Origin: JAYEIA01 sp964472505
Lineage (GTDB): Bacteria > Bacteroidota > Bacteroidia > Bacteroidales > JAADGE01
DNA length: 25,308 nt
Assembly: GCA_964472505.1 (NCBI GenBank)
Contig: CAYYQW010000058.1
Span: forward strand, 1 to 25,308
Reading direction: 5' to 3'
Under the pieces are notes generated by a model that made no database searches, was not told the origin of the DNA, and worked only from the letters and a program-made list of their open reading frames with translations. Shown piece by piece: positions 1 through 8,425 of the stretch (within the stretch, counting starts at the first letter, position 1; the number at the start of each line of letters is the position of its first letter). The position numbers were made by a program, and so were the translations under genes.

Positions 1-99
1 TTGGCTTTTAATCTGTTCCGAATATATAATCGGATATTAAAACAGCTTAGTAATTCTAATTTTTTGTTACTTTTGTTGTACTTAATATTTGTAAATCGG

Positions 100-1428
100 A
101 TGAAAAAATACATTAGCATATTAATACTGCTTTTAATAAGTTTAGCTGCTTATTCCCAGTCCGATTTTTCGGTTATAAAAACCGATGATTCGGATTTTCC
201 CATGATAGATGTTTGGATTCGAGCCGACTCGGGAAGCATCAGTAAAGATGTTCTGAAACTTTATTCTGAAGATAATCTGCAACTGCCTTATAGTTTGGAG
301 AAAATTACGAGCTTAAAACACGACAAAGAATCGGCAATTTTGTATTTATTTTTTCTGTCGGGAAATTCCGATGAGAATTCAGCCATAGCCGGTCAGATTA
401 AAGAGCACTTTGAATCGAAACAATCCGGATATAAAATGAACTTAGCGCTGATACGTATGGATAAGTTTAGAGTGAAAACTGAGTTTTTAAGCCCTGAGTT
501 TAGTGCAGATTATGATTTTTTTTATAATCAATTGGATAAATACGCTTTCGATTCCGATACTTTGACATCCGTAAATCCGGTTGTTCAGAATATGATGCGG
601 CGCCTTATAAATGAGGATCTGAAAACAACCAATTATTCGATTTTTATGCTGGGTTCGCGCTTTCGAGCCAATAAAAACGAACCCTTAATTCATCAACTCA
701 TTCGTTCCGATATTCATATATATTCTTTGTTAAGCGATTCTTTGGATGTAAGTAATGAGAGCAATTTGATATCTCTTTGTTCACGTACCGGCGGGATGTA
801 CACCAAATCCGAAATTGAAAATTACCGAAGAACCCTGAATACATATATTGATGATGCTTTGCTTTATGCTTCCGTTTCAGGTTTTGAATTTTTTAAATTG
901 CAATTTAAAACCCGTTCAAAAGCAAAGAAAAACTATGCCATCATTTCTAACGGTGAAAAAGAACTTTCCTTTGTTTTCTACAGAAAGCGGCTTTTGGGAG
1001 AAACCGAAATGTATCAGTTGTTTTTGATCATCAGCGGAATCATTATTTTTTATTTGTTGCTGATGTATGTTATACAGAAACGAAAGATTCATTATCTCAA
1101 AATAAAAACAAAACGAAAAGAAACCATACCCGATTCCGATAAAAAAGTTGTTCTAAATGTTCAATCTGCCGGACTTTCTCAAAAATATGAGTTGAGTGAA
1201 AAGCGTTATACCATCGGACGCCACAAAAGCAATGATATTGTGGTGGAAAACGAAACCCTCTCTGCTTTTCATGCAGAAATATTCAAAGAACAAGGATTAT
1301 ACATGATTTCTGATAAAGGCAGTACCAATGGAGTTTATGCCGATGGTGAACGGGTAATAAAAGAAAAATTACGAAAGGATATGCTGCTAAAACTGGGAGA
1401 AGTTTACATAAAAATCAGCTATGAGTAA
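100..1428 (+). CDS. FHA-domain membrane protein with degenerate vWA-like periplasmic domain
   Basis: A 442-residue protein starting at the ATG at 100. This start gives a good signal sequence (KKYISILILLLISLAAYSQ); the reading frame stays open upstream to position 1, but those residues look non-coding. The middle (about 20-300) follows the order of a von Willebrand A fold: a hydrophobic strand where DxSGS would sit, an 'IFMLGSR' strand, and an 'LCSRTGGMY' segment. The MIDAS aspartate is absent (FLSGN instead of DxSGS), so metal binding is unlikely. One membrane helix lies at about 303-327. The cytoplasmic C-terminus (about 350-440) is an FHA domain with GRH at 373-375, then NDI, a conserved His and GSTNG, so it should bind phosphothreonine. 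It overlaps the downstream phosphatase gene by 8 bases, and the kinase gene follows, so it is probably a docking partner or substrate of that kinase. The FHA call is firm; the vWA-like call is inference from pattern. Confidence 0.85.
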   Translation: MKKYISILILLLISLAAYSQSDFSVIKTDDSDFPMIDVWIRADSGSISKDVLKLYSEDNLQLPYSLEKITSLKHDKESAILYLFFLSGNSDENSAIAGQIKEHFESKQSGYKMNLALIRMDKFRVKTEFLSPEFSADYDFFYNQLDKYAFDSDTLTSVNPVVQNMMRRLINEDLKTTNYSIFMLGSRFRANKNEPLIHQLIRSDIHIYSLLSDSLDVSNESNLISLCSRTGGMYTKSEIENYRRTLNTYIDDALLYASVSGFEFFKLQFKTRSKAKKNYAIISNGEKELSFVFYRKRLLGETEMYQLFLIISGIIIFYLLLMYVIQKRKIHYLKIKTKRKETIPDSDKKVVLNVQSAGLSQKYELSEKRYTIGRHKSNDIVVENETLSAFHAEIFKEQGLYMISDKGSTNGVYADGERVIKEKLRKDMLLKLGEVYIKISYE

Positions 1429-2575
1429 AGACACAACAGAGCTTTTAAAAACAAAGCCCCTGAAGAATTTTCAATACGGCAGTTATACCGATGTGGGCTG
1501 CATGAGAAAACTGAACCAGGATGCATATAATCATGCGTTCGGAATAAACGGCGACTTATTTGTGGTATGCGACGGTATGGGCGGTACCGATTTGGGAGCC
1601 GATGCAGCGCGCATAGCTGTGGAAAGCATTATTGAAACATTTACAAGTGAATGGAAAGACCGGGCCAAAGATTTAATCAAAGAAGCGATAGAGAAAGCCA
1701 ATAAAGCTGTGTTTGATTTTGCCGAGAGCAAAGGCAAATCGGCCGGAACAACGCTTGCTTTAGTTCTTGTGCGAGATAGTAATATGTGGTATGCTCATGT
1801 GGGCGACAGTCGTATTTATTACAGAAGCGGCAAGCGATTTTTTCCGCTCACCGAAGATCATTCTTTAGTACAAACTATGGTTCGCCGAGGTTTGATAACT
1901 CAGCAAGAAGCTCGCTTGCATCACGAGCGGCATGTGGTTACGCGTGCCTTGGGTTTGCAGAACACTGTTGATATTGATATTTCGGATGAAGCCCTACAGC
2001 CCGGAAACGGAGATATCGTTCTGCTGTGTACCGACGGGCTTACCAATGAACTCGATGAAGAGGCTATTGAGGAAATTATCAGCACGGAGCAAACGCCCCA
2101 AGAGAAAGCCGAAAAATTGACCGAACAGGCGAAATCTTTTGGCGGATCAGATAATATTACCGTTCAGCTGATTAGTTTTTTTAACGATTCGGTTTCCAAT
2201 TATCATCCGCCGCAGCATAAGCTCAAAAGCGGTTTTATTCGAAGCCGATTTCAAAAAACATCGATAATTGCATTGGCTTTAATAATCATCTTTGTTTTGC
2301 TGTATTATTTTGGATATGATTATCTCTCAGAAGATAAGCCGGCAGAGTTCAGAAAAGATATGAACAGCACTTGCATTATTTCGGCAGAAAATGATATTTA
2401 TAAAGAAAGTTCATCGGATAATCTTGCTTTTGTTGCCGGGCCGGACGACTGTTTCGTTATTTACCGAGATTTATTTGGCCTTACTGAAACTGAACTCATG
2501 AAAATGAACAGCAGCGAACGTCTGTTTTTTGAGGCGGGAGAATTGATATTGATACCAAAAACCAAGAGCGAATGA
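1421..2575 (+). CDS. PP2C-family Ser/Thr protein phosphatase, membrane-anchored, LysM-like C-terminus
   Basis: A 384-residue protein. Residues about 18-252 are a complete bacterial PP2C domain: TDVG with NQD (D24, D34), DGMGG at 51-55, a GDSR motif, LTEDHS, TDGL (D205) and GGSDN (D244). These supply the acidic residues that bind the catalytic metals. It should remove phosphate from Ser/Thr on proteins, most obviously the kinase encoded next. Unlike the usual soluble enzymes of about 250 residues, it continues through a basic stretch into a membrane helix (about 281-300) and an outside tail of about 85 residues. The tail ends with a LysM-like pattern (GLTETELMKMN, then AGELILIPK), which could bind cell-wall glycan. 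It overlaps the FHA gene by 8 bases and the kinase gene by 4 (ATGA), so translational coupling is likely. The phosphatase is certain; LysM is a pattern-based inference. Confidence 0.92.
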   Translation: MSKDTTELLKTKPLKNFQYGSYTDVGCMRKLNQDAYNHAFGINGDLFVVCDGMGGTDLGADAARIAVESIIETFTSEWKDRAKDLIKEAIEKANKAVFDFAESKGKSAGTTLALVLVRDSNMWYAHVGDSRIYYRSGKRFFPLTEDHSLVQTMVRRGLITQQEARLHHERHVVTRALGLQNTVDIDISDEALQPGNGDIVLLCTDGLTNELDEEAIEEIISTEQTPQEKAEKLTEQAKSFGGSDNITVQLISFFNDSVSNYHPPQHKLKSGFIRSRFQKTSIIALALIIIFVLLYYFGYDYLSEDKPAEFRKDMNSTCIISAENDIYKESSSDNLAFVAGPDDCFVIYRDLFGLTETELMKMNSSERLFFEAGELILIPKTKSE

Positions 2576-4311
2576 TCGGGAAGTATGTCTTAAACTATGA
2601 AATTGACGAAATTATCGAGAAAGGCGGTATGTCAACCGTCTATTTGGGCATACATAAATATTTGAAACGCAAAGTGGCCGTAAAACATTTATCGCCGGAT
2701 TTGGCTTCAAAACCCGAAAATCGGAAACGTTTCAAAAATGAAGCAGCTCAGTTGGCCGCTTTTCATCATTCCAATATTGTATCATTATATGATTATGTGG
2801 AAAATGATGACGGTTATTTTATCATTACCGAATATGTAGAAGGTCGAAACCTGGCTGAGTATATCGAAGAAGTGAGCGGGCCGATGCCTGAATCTAAAGC
2901 GCTTAATATCATGTTTCAGGTTTTGGATGCCGTAGGCCACATGCATGACCGAAACATTATTCATCGCGATATTAAATCATCCAATTTTATTATTAATCAG
3001 GAAAATGAGGTGAAAGTTATTGATTTCGGTATTGCGAAATCTTTGGAATACAATCAACCGCTGATTACCCAGCACGGCTCCAAAGTAGGTACTACTTTTT
3101 TTATGAGCCCCCAGCAAGTTCAGGGTAAAGTGCTCGATCGGCGTTCGGATATTTATTCACTCGGTGTTTTATTGTTTCACATGCTCACGGGGCAATATCC
3201 GTACGATCATAACATGTCGGAATATGAAGTTTATCAGAAAATTATAAATGAAGCTTTACCGGATCCCCGAGAATATTATGTAGGCATTTCAGATAATATA
3301 TACGGAGTTATACAAAAAGCGACTGCCAAAAGCCCGTTACAGCGCTACCAATCCTGCGATGAGTTTAAGGTAGCTTTGCTCAATGCCCAAAAACGGCCAA
3401 AGAAAAAAGGCGACGATGCTACACTGGGCTTGAGAACTCGAATTTTGGAAGCTTCCGATGATATTAAAAAACCTTTATTTTCCGGAAATTTCTTTCAGAA
3501 TTTTCTGATGTTGATATCTACTTTATTTTTTATCACAGCCATAGGCTTGGGTCTGTATTTCTTTACCAAAAAAGATGTCAGGCATATTGTAGCCGGACAA
3601 GTGGCATTACGCGCCGGCGACAGCATCCGATCCGAAACCATAGAGCAGCTGTACTACGGCGAAACCGTGCGCGTGCTGGATGATATGCAAAGTGCCGAGC
3701 AGCAAGAGTGGCTTAAAGTTAGCAGCCTGCGTAACTCGGTGGGCTATATTCAGCAAGATTATTTAGCGATTCGACATGTGTATGACCAAATCAATTCAAT
3801 TCTTGGGAACTCTCTGGCTCAGCAAATTATACCGGTGGAATACAAAAGGGCTTTGCGCAAGTATTTTGTCGTAAATCGTTTGTTTGATAACAATGCTTCG
3901 GATTGGAGGCTGAGTGTAGAGAATAAAAAGAGTTTTGAATTTAATACCATAGCTGTGGATGATTTTAACGAGAATGGGGAAGATGATTTTGCTTGCGTTA
4001 TTTCTCACCAATTTACCGGAGAGTCGCAGTTGGTTATCTTTTTTGATAATCTAAAAGAAAATGTGATGGTGGCTTTTGACGAGCCCGTAAAAATAAAAGC
4101 GCTTAAGAAAGGAACTGTCGGCGGCCGCTGGTATTTGGGAAATGATTCCGGCGGAAACGAAACCGATAACAGAAATTATGTCGCAAAAAAGTATGAATAT
4201 TTAAATTCTAACGGTATTCTTTTAAGTAAAACAGAAAGCAATGAAAACATCATATACATATACAATCCCGAAACAAGAACATTAAAGGCTTATTCACAAA
4301 CATCGCATTAG
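2572..4311 (+). CDS. Hanks-type (PknB-like) Ser/Thr protein kinase with SH3b-like periplasmic domain
   Basis: A 579-residue protein. The kinase domain (about 6-270) has a glycine loop EKGGMSTV, ATP-anchoring K38, helix-C E57, HRDIKSSN (D133) and DFG (D151), so it should be active. The usual SPE of the activation segment reads SPQ (Q181). A basic juxtamembrane linker precedes one membrane helix (about 305-327). Outside, about 335-395 resembles a bacterial SH3 (SH3b) domain: VALRAGDS, a YYGETVRVL strand, EWLKV and VGYIQQDYL. The remainder contains DFNENGEDDF, an FG-GAP-like calcium-loop pattern (DxNxxGxxD), in a probable beta-rich domain. Gram-positive relatives such as PrkC and PknB carry PASTA repeats there instead. 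The start codon overlaps the phosphatase stop by four bases. It probably phosphorylates the FHA protein and is reset by the PP2C enzyme. The periplasmic ligand is unknown. Confidence 0.93.
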   Translation: MIGKYVLNYEIDEIIEKGGMSTVYLGIHKYLKRKVAVKHLSPDLASKPENRKRFKNEAAQLAAFHHSNIVSLYDYVENDDGYFIITEYVEGRNLAEYIEEVSGPMPESKALNIMFQVLDAVGHMHDRNIIHRDIKSSNFIINQENEVKVIDFGIAKSLEYNQPLITQHGSKVGTTFFMSPQQVQGKVLDRRSDIYSLGVLLFHMLTGQYPYDHNMSEYEVYQKIINEALPDPREYYVGISDNIYGVIQKATAKSPLQRYQSCDEFKVALLNAQKRPKKKGDDATLGLRTRILEASDDIKKPLFSGNFFQNFLMLISTLFFITAIGLGLYFFTKKDVRHIVAGQVALRAGDSIRSETIEQLYYGETVRVLDDMQSAEQQEWLKVSSLRNSVGYIQQDYLAIRHVYDQINSILGNSLAQQIIPVEYKRALRKYFVVNRLFDNNASDWRLSVENKKSFEFNTIAVDDFNENGEDDFACVISHQFTGESQLVIFFDNLKENVMVAFDEPVKIKALKKGTVGGRWYLGNDSGGNETDNRNYVAKKYEYLNSNGILLSKTESNENIIYIYNPETRTLKAYSQTSH

Positions 4312-4314
4312 CGC

Positions 4315-5244
4315 TTATTTTCTGTCGGCAGTTTTGCCGTGGTGTATTTTGTATATCAAAAACAGAAACAAGCCGGTTAAAAAGAAAGATAAGGGCAGCC
4401 ACATACCGGAATTGCTTTCGGTACCTATTTTTTCAAAAGTTTCAATATTTTTCTCTTCATAAAAAAAGTGATAATAAGCTACGCCCAAGGCATTGTTTAG
4501 GAAGTGAGCCGCAATGGGCACCCACATATTACCGGAAATAATCAGCAGATAACCAAATAATGCTCCGAGAAGCAGGCGAGGTAAAAATCCGTAAAACTGA
4601 AAGTGAACGGCACTGAATAAGAAAGCTGCTATCCATACAGCCGCATGTGCACTGCCTGTCCAATTTTTGAAAATCCTCTGCAAAACTCCCCGAAACAGTA
4701 ATTCTTCTCCAACGGCCGGTATTACGGCCACAATAATCAAATTAACAAAAAAAGCCGTGAGGGATTTATCGCTCAATAAAAATAATTTTGTCAGTTTTTC
4801 TGCATGTTCCTCTGCAGACTTCAGTTTGTTTTCGAGTCCTTGCAGCGCGTCGGGAAATGTGAGTGTCTGATTAATTTCCGCCAGCAAGTTCACCAAAGGC
4901 TGAACACTGATAATGAGCAGAAAAATTATTGCGAGACTCAGAATCGGTGTTTTTCTGTTTAGATATAAATAGCTGTTGGTACGGCTTGAAAACAGGAAGG
5001 CTGCCAGCAGCGCCGGAGCTACAAAAAGCCCGGCGGATTGAAATGCTTGAAGAATTTTTAAACGCCCGATATTTTCCGGTTGCATCAAAAAATTATTGTC
5101 AAATGCTTCGCTTGATACCCCATAAACAATACCGGCAAGTAATTGCCCGAGCAAAAAAAAGATAAGAAAACTAACGGACATCAAAAAGGCTGTAAAAATT
5201 AGCTTTGCCCAAGGTTTGGCAGTATCAAAAACAGGATTTTTCAT
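4315..5244 (-). CDS. CPBP family intramembrane glutamic/metallo-protease (CAAX/Abi type)
   Basis: A 309-residue polytopic membrane protein of the CPBP (Rce1-like) family, which cleaves peptides within or near the membrane. The signatures are present: EELLFRG (E180, E181, R185), the second-motif histidine H214 (SAVHFQFYG), and the third-motif H247 followed by N250/N251 (AHFLNNA). About seven or eight hydrophobic segments are visible, plus a hydrophilic insertion of about 30 residues (133-160) before the catalytic segments. The C-terminus is a short Lys-rich tail. Physiological substrates in Bacteroidota are mostly unknown, and nothing nearby names one. The gene converges on the kinase gene with a 3-base gap and no clear intrinsic terminator between them. 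It could be co-transcribed with the MscS-type gene 114 bases upstream. Confidence 0.88.
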   Translation of the reverse strand: MKNPVFDTAKPWAKLIFTAFLMSVSFLIFFLLGQLLAGIVYGVSSEAFDNNFLMQPENIGRLKILQAFQSAGLFVAPALLAAFLFSSRTNSYLYLNRKTPILSLAIIFLLIISVQPLVNLLAEINQTLTFPDALQGLENKLKSAEEHAEKLTKLFLLSDKSLTAFFVNLIIVAVIPAVGEELLFRGVLQRIFKNWTGSAHAAVWIAAFLFSAVHFQFYGFLPRLLLGALFGYLLIISGNMWVPIAAHFLNNALGVAYYHFFYEEKNIETFEKIGTESNSGMWLPLSFFLTGLFLFLIYKIHHGKTADRK

Positions 5245-5358
5245 GTTTTTTTATAGTCTTTTGTCGGCTTTGGCCTAAAAATGTGTCAGTTTAGCAAATA
5301 ATATCTGTTTTTCTTTCAAGAAATCCGGCCTTTTTTCACTATCGAAAAAACGTCAGTT

Positions 5359-6417
5359 TTAGCTGCTCTGTGTGTAAATGGTTTGTGTGGGGAATGCAAA
5401 TTCCAATCCGGCTTCGTTAAAGCGTTCAAGCACATCGGAGTTTAATTTGTCCACAGTGGCCCAATAGTCCGAACCTTTGGTAATGTAATAAATGAAGAGA
5501 AGGTTCAATGAAAAATCGCCGAAGCTGTTAAAAATTGCCACATAATCTTCTTCTATGATATCATGATTGGCTCCCACAATTTCTTTCAGAATGTCTTTAG
5601 CCTGTTTCATTTGTTCGGGTGTTGTATCGTAGGTAAGGCCAAGATTAACCGGCATTTTTCTGGAAGGTTCCGAAGTAATATTCTCAATGGATTGCGCGGT
5701 GAAAGTTGTGTTTGGAATGGTAACAATTCTGCCGGCAAGTGTGCGCAAACGCGTAGAACGAAAGCCTATTGCTTCAACCGTTCCGTCAAAACCGTCGGCA
5801 ACTATGCGGTCGCCTATCATAAAAGGTTTGTCGGTAAAAACCGTAACGCCTCCAAAAAGATTAGCTACCGTATCTTTGGCAGCCATGGCTAAAGCAATAC
5901 CTCCAATACCAAGACCGGCAAGCAATGCGCCTATATTGTAACCGGCATTGTTAAGACCCACAATAACGGCAAGTGTCCAAATGGCTATTTTTATTGATTT
6001 ACGAATAAGCGGAAGCAGTTGGTCATCCAGGTCGCTTTCGGATTTCTCTACGATTGGATTTAGATAGTTTACAATGATACCGTCTATTATTCTTACTAAA
6101 AGCCAAGCGATATTAAATGTAATGGCAATATAAAAAACCTGATCCATAAACTCTTCGGCTTTAACCGTTAAGTTTAAATAATACACTCCGTACCACATAC
6201 CGCCCAATACAATGGCCATCAGTATCGGTTTTTCAAGTGTTTCAACCAGAATGTCATCCAGATTTGTTTTGCTTTTGTTAGCTGCTTTCTTTACTATGTT
6301 TGCTATCACCCAATAAGCCAGTTTTGAAACTAAATAACCGCCAATTATGATAGCTATTGCAATGGTCCATTCACCTATTGTGTTTCCGTAAAATTGTTGT
6401 TTGAAGAATTCCGACAT
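5359..6417 (-). CDS. MscS-family mechanosensitive ion channel
   Basis: A 352-residue inner-membrane channel that would open under membrane tension to release solutes on hypo-osmotic shock. Four hydrophobic segments (about 15-40, 65-85, 93-118, 141-160) precede the Gly/Ala-rich pore helix (about 162-190, GLGIGGIALAMAAKDTVANL). The conserved FxDKPFxIGDR segment (194-204) and the beta domain with VEAIGFRSTRLRT and PN (235-236) follow. It is longer than E. coli MscS (286 residues) because of one additional N-terminal helix, as is common in this family. The C-terminal alpha/beta part is complete. It is transcribed divergently from the outer-membrane gene at 6619. A TATTTTTG match to the Bacteroidota -7 box lies 24 bases upstream of its ATG. 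Confidence 0.92.
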   Translation of the reverse strand: MSEFFKQQFYGNTIGEWTIAIAIIIGGYLVSKLAYWVIANIVKKAANKSKTNLDDILVETLEKPILMAIVLGGMWYGVYYLNLTVKAEEFMDQVFYIAITFNIAWLLVRIIDGIIVNYLNPIVEKSESDLDDQLLPLIRKSIKIAIWTLAVIVGLNNAGYNIGALLAGLGIGGIALAMAAKDTVANLFGGVTVFTDKPFMIGDRIVADGFDGTVEAIGFRSTRLRTLAGRIVTIPNTTFTAQSIENITSEPSRKMPVNLGLTYDTTPEQMKQAKDILKEIVGANHDIIEEDYVAIFNSFGDFSLNLLFIYYITKGSDYWATVDKLNSDVLERFNEAGLEFAFPTQTIYTQSS

Positions 6418-6440
6418 ACGTTTATTTTTTTGGTCTAATG

Positions 6441-6448
6441 CAAAAATA
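6441..6448 (-). promoter_or_regulatory. Possible -7 promoter box for the MscS-type gene
   Basis: On the minus strand this reads TATTTTTG, a full match to the Bacteroidota -7 pattern TAnnTTTG, 24 bases upstream of the ATG at 6417. No clear TTG -33 partner is visible, so this is only suggestive. Confidence 0.3.
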
Positions 6449-6569
6449 GAAAGTTAGGCCATAAAAAGAAATATTTTTCTATTTTTATATTTTCAATAGA
6501 AGATTGACGTTTAATGTATTAAAAAAATTAAACTTAATTACTTGAAAAATGTATTATGCAAGTGTTTGC

Positions 6570-6577
6570 TATATTTG
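6570..6577 (+). promoter_or_regulatory. Possible -7 promoter box for the outer-membrane gene at 6619
   Basis: TATATTTG matches TAnnTTTG and lies 41 bases upstream of the ATG. The nearest TTG upstream (6542-6544) is 25 bases away, longer than the usual spacing, so only the -7 half is convincing. Confidence 0.4.
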
Positions 6578-6618
6578 AAAATCTTTTTTTATTCGCTTAA
6601 TCATAAAAATTACCGGAC

Positions 6619-7368
6619 ATGAAAAAAATTATAATCCTTACAGTATTTTTAATTGCAGCATTATCCGTAAGCGGACAAAGGCGCGGACAGGTTATAAAAT
6701 GGCTCAGCCTTTCGGCAAAAGGCGGGGTAGGGAATTCCGTACTTCTGAACACCGATGTTTTTAATGAAAAATATGCCGACTTAAATCTTTTAACCCCAAG
6801 TTTAGCCTTTGGCGGACGTTTTACATTTACATACGGCGATAATATTGGCTTTGGGCTGGATCTGCTTTCCGTTTCTTATGGTCAAGAGTACTCGCTGGCA
6901 ACTCCGGATTTATCTTACGAGAAAAAATTGGCTTTGAAATCTTTGGACTATACCGTATTTTTTAGATATACGGGTAATCAAGGCGGCTATTTTGAAGCCG
7001 GGCCTGTGTTTACAAAACTAATTTCTGCCGAAGAAACCAACAGTATCGCAGGAAATTTCAGCCCGCGAGCTGATTTGATGAATATTTATGAAAATAATTA
7101 TACCAATCTGATGATTGGTTTTGGCATGAGCGCTTTGCGTACCGAAAGGCTCGACCTAAACTTAGGACTCAGAGTAAATTACGGTTTGGATGATATGGTT
7201 CCCGAACATTCTGATTATATTTTGAATGACGGTGTTTTTCAGCCCGAAATCATGTCCGAGAAATCAACCAATCCCATTTCTGCGAAATTTATTGTAGAAC
7301 TTAACTATTATTTTGCTTTTTGGGGTGATGCTTCTTGCGGACAAGGGCGCCTGATGTTTTTTCAGTAA
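6619..7368 (+). CDS. Outer-membrane beta-barrel protein, function unknown
   Basis: A 249-residue protein. Residues 1-20 are a signal peptide (KKIIILTVFLIAALSVSGQ). The rest alternates hydrophobic and polar residues in about eight strand-like stretches rich in Gly, Tyr and Phe (for example FGGRFTFTYGDNIGFGLDL and YFEAGPVFTKL), as in small Bacteroidota outer-membrane barrels of the PorT/OmpW-like type. It lacks the usual C-terminal aromatic residue at the very end (it ends FFQ) and has a short cysteine-containing tail. I do not recognise a specific family and no substrate can be inferred. It stands alone between a divergent channel gene and the prenyl synthase gene 70 bases downstream. Confidence 0.75.
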   Translation: MKKIIILTVFLIAALSVSGQRRGQVIKWLSLSAKGGVGNSVLLNTDVFNEKYADLNLLTPSLAFGGRFTFTYGDNIGFGLDLLSVSYGQEYSLATPDLSYEKKLALKSLDYTVFFRYTGNQGGYFEAGPVFTKLISAEETNSIAGNFSPRADLMNIYENNYTNLMIGFGMSALRTERLDLNLGLRVNYGLDDMVPEHSDYILNDGVFQPEIMSEKSTNPISAKFIVELNYYFAFWGDASCGQGRLMFFQ

Positions 7369-7438
7369 ACAAATATTCTTTTTACTATGGCAGCTTGCTG
7401 CATTTGTTGTATTATTGCAAGAAAATTGAAGTATTGAT

Positions 7439-8413
7439 ATGTCTGCAATAAATACCATAAAACAGCCGATAGCAGAAGAACTGAAAGAATTTGAAGCCCA
7501 TTTTAGAAAAGCGCTTAAAAGTAAAGTGCCTTTACTTGATATTATAACCAACTATATTCTCAGGCGGAAAGGAAAGCAAATGCGACCGATGTTTGTTTTT
7601 CTTTCCGCCCGTTTATTTGGTGAAATTACAAAGCGCACCTACACTGCTGCCACACTTATAGAACTGCTTCATACCGCTACATTGGTTCACGATGATGTGG
7701 TGGACAATTCAAAACTGCGCAGAGGATTTTTTTCAATCAATGCACTTTGGAAATCGAAAATTGCCGTCTTGGTTGGCGATTATCTTTTGTCGAAAGGCCT
7801 TTTGACTGCTACTCAGAACAAAGAATACGAACTGCTCGATATTGTTTCCGAAGCCGTTAAAGAAATGGCCGAAGGCGAACTTCTGCAGTTAGAAAAAGCG
7901 CGTAAATTAAATATTAGTGAAGCGGTTTATTTTGAAATCATTACCAAAAAAACAGCTACGCTTATTGCCTCTTGTACGGCAGCCGGAGCAAAGTCAGCCG
8001 GGGCTTCCGACCAAAGGGTAAAACAAATGAAAGATTTCGGAACTTATGCCGGTATTTCATTTCAGATAAAAGATGATTTGTTTGATTATAATGAGCATAA
8101 CAAAACGGGAAAACCCGCAGGTAACGATATTCGCGAAAAGAAAATGACACTTCCGCTTATTTATGCTTTGAATAATTCAAACGGTTCCGAAAAAAGAAAA
8201 ATTATTCGAATTGTAAGAAAAAAGAAAAAAGTAAACGCCGATATTCAGGCCGTAGTCGGTTTTGTCAGAGAAAAAGGCGGAATAGAATATGCACGTGAAG
8301 CTATGATGGCTTATCGACAAAAAGCCGAAGCCGTTTTAAACGAAATACAAGATTCTCCTTCAAAAGAGTCTTTGAAAGAACTGCTTATTTATGTTACGGA
8401 GCGTAAAAAATAA
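7439..8413 (+). CDS. ispB: Long-chain trans-polyprenyl diphosphate synthase (octaprenyl-type)
   Basis: A 324-residue all-helical cytosolic enzyme that condenses isopentenyl diphosphate onto an allylic diphosphate to make the isoprenoid side chain of quinones. The first aspartate-rich motif is DDVVD (85-89) followed by LRRG. The second is DDLFD (212-216) followed by the GKPAGNDI and KMTLPLIYAL segments. KGKQMRP (44-50), which binds the homoallylic substrate, is also present. The fifth residue before the first Asp motif is Ala80, a small residue, which in this family fits long-chain products. The exact chain length cannot be read from sequence. The ATG at 7439 gives the expected family length. 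A tatD-like gene starts 12 bases after the stop, so the two are probably co-transcribed. Confidence 0.92.
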   Translation: MSAINTIKQPIAEELKEFEAHFRKALKSKVPLLDIITNYILRRKGKQMRPMFVFLSARLFGEITKRTYTAATLIELLHTATLVHDDVVDNSKLRRGFFSINALWKSKIAVLVGDYLLSKGLLTATQNKEYELLDIVSEAVKEMAEGELLQLEKARKLNISEAVYFEIITKKTATLIASCTAAGAKSAGASDQRVKQMKDFGTYAGISFQIKDDLFDYNEHNKTGKPAGNDIREKKMTLPLIYALNNSNGSEKRKIIRIVRKKKKVNADIQAVVGFVREKGGIEYAREAMMAYRQKAEAVLNEIQDSPSKESLKELLIYVTERKK

Positions 8414-8425
8414 AGCCGAATAATA

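Noticed and set aside
17..34. TCCGA-8-TCGGA inverted repeat upstream of the FHA gene
   Set aside because: Only five paired bases and no second copy; too weak to call an operator.
1..99. In-frame extension of the FHA protein to a TTG at position 1
   Set aside because: The ATG at 100 begins a clean signal peptide. The upstream residues include a second hydrophobic stretch that would disturb it, and the bases look like a promoter region.
4325..4338. CGGCA/TGCCG hairpin as a terminator between the kinase and CPBP genes
   Set aside because: It lies inside the CPBP coding end and has no T-run on either strand.
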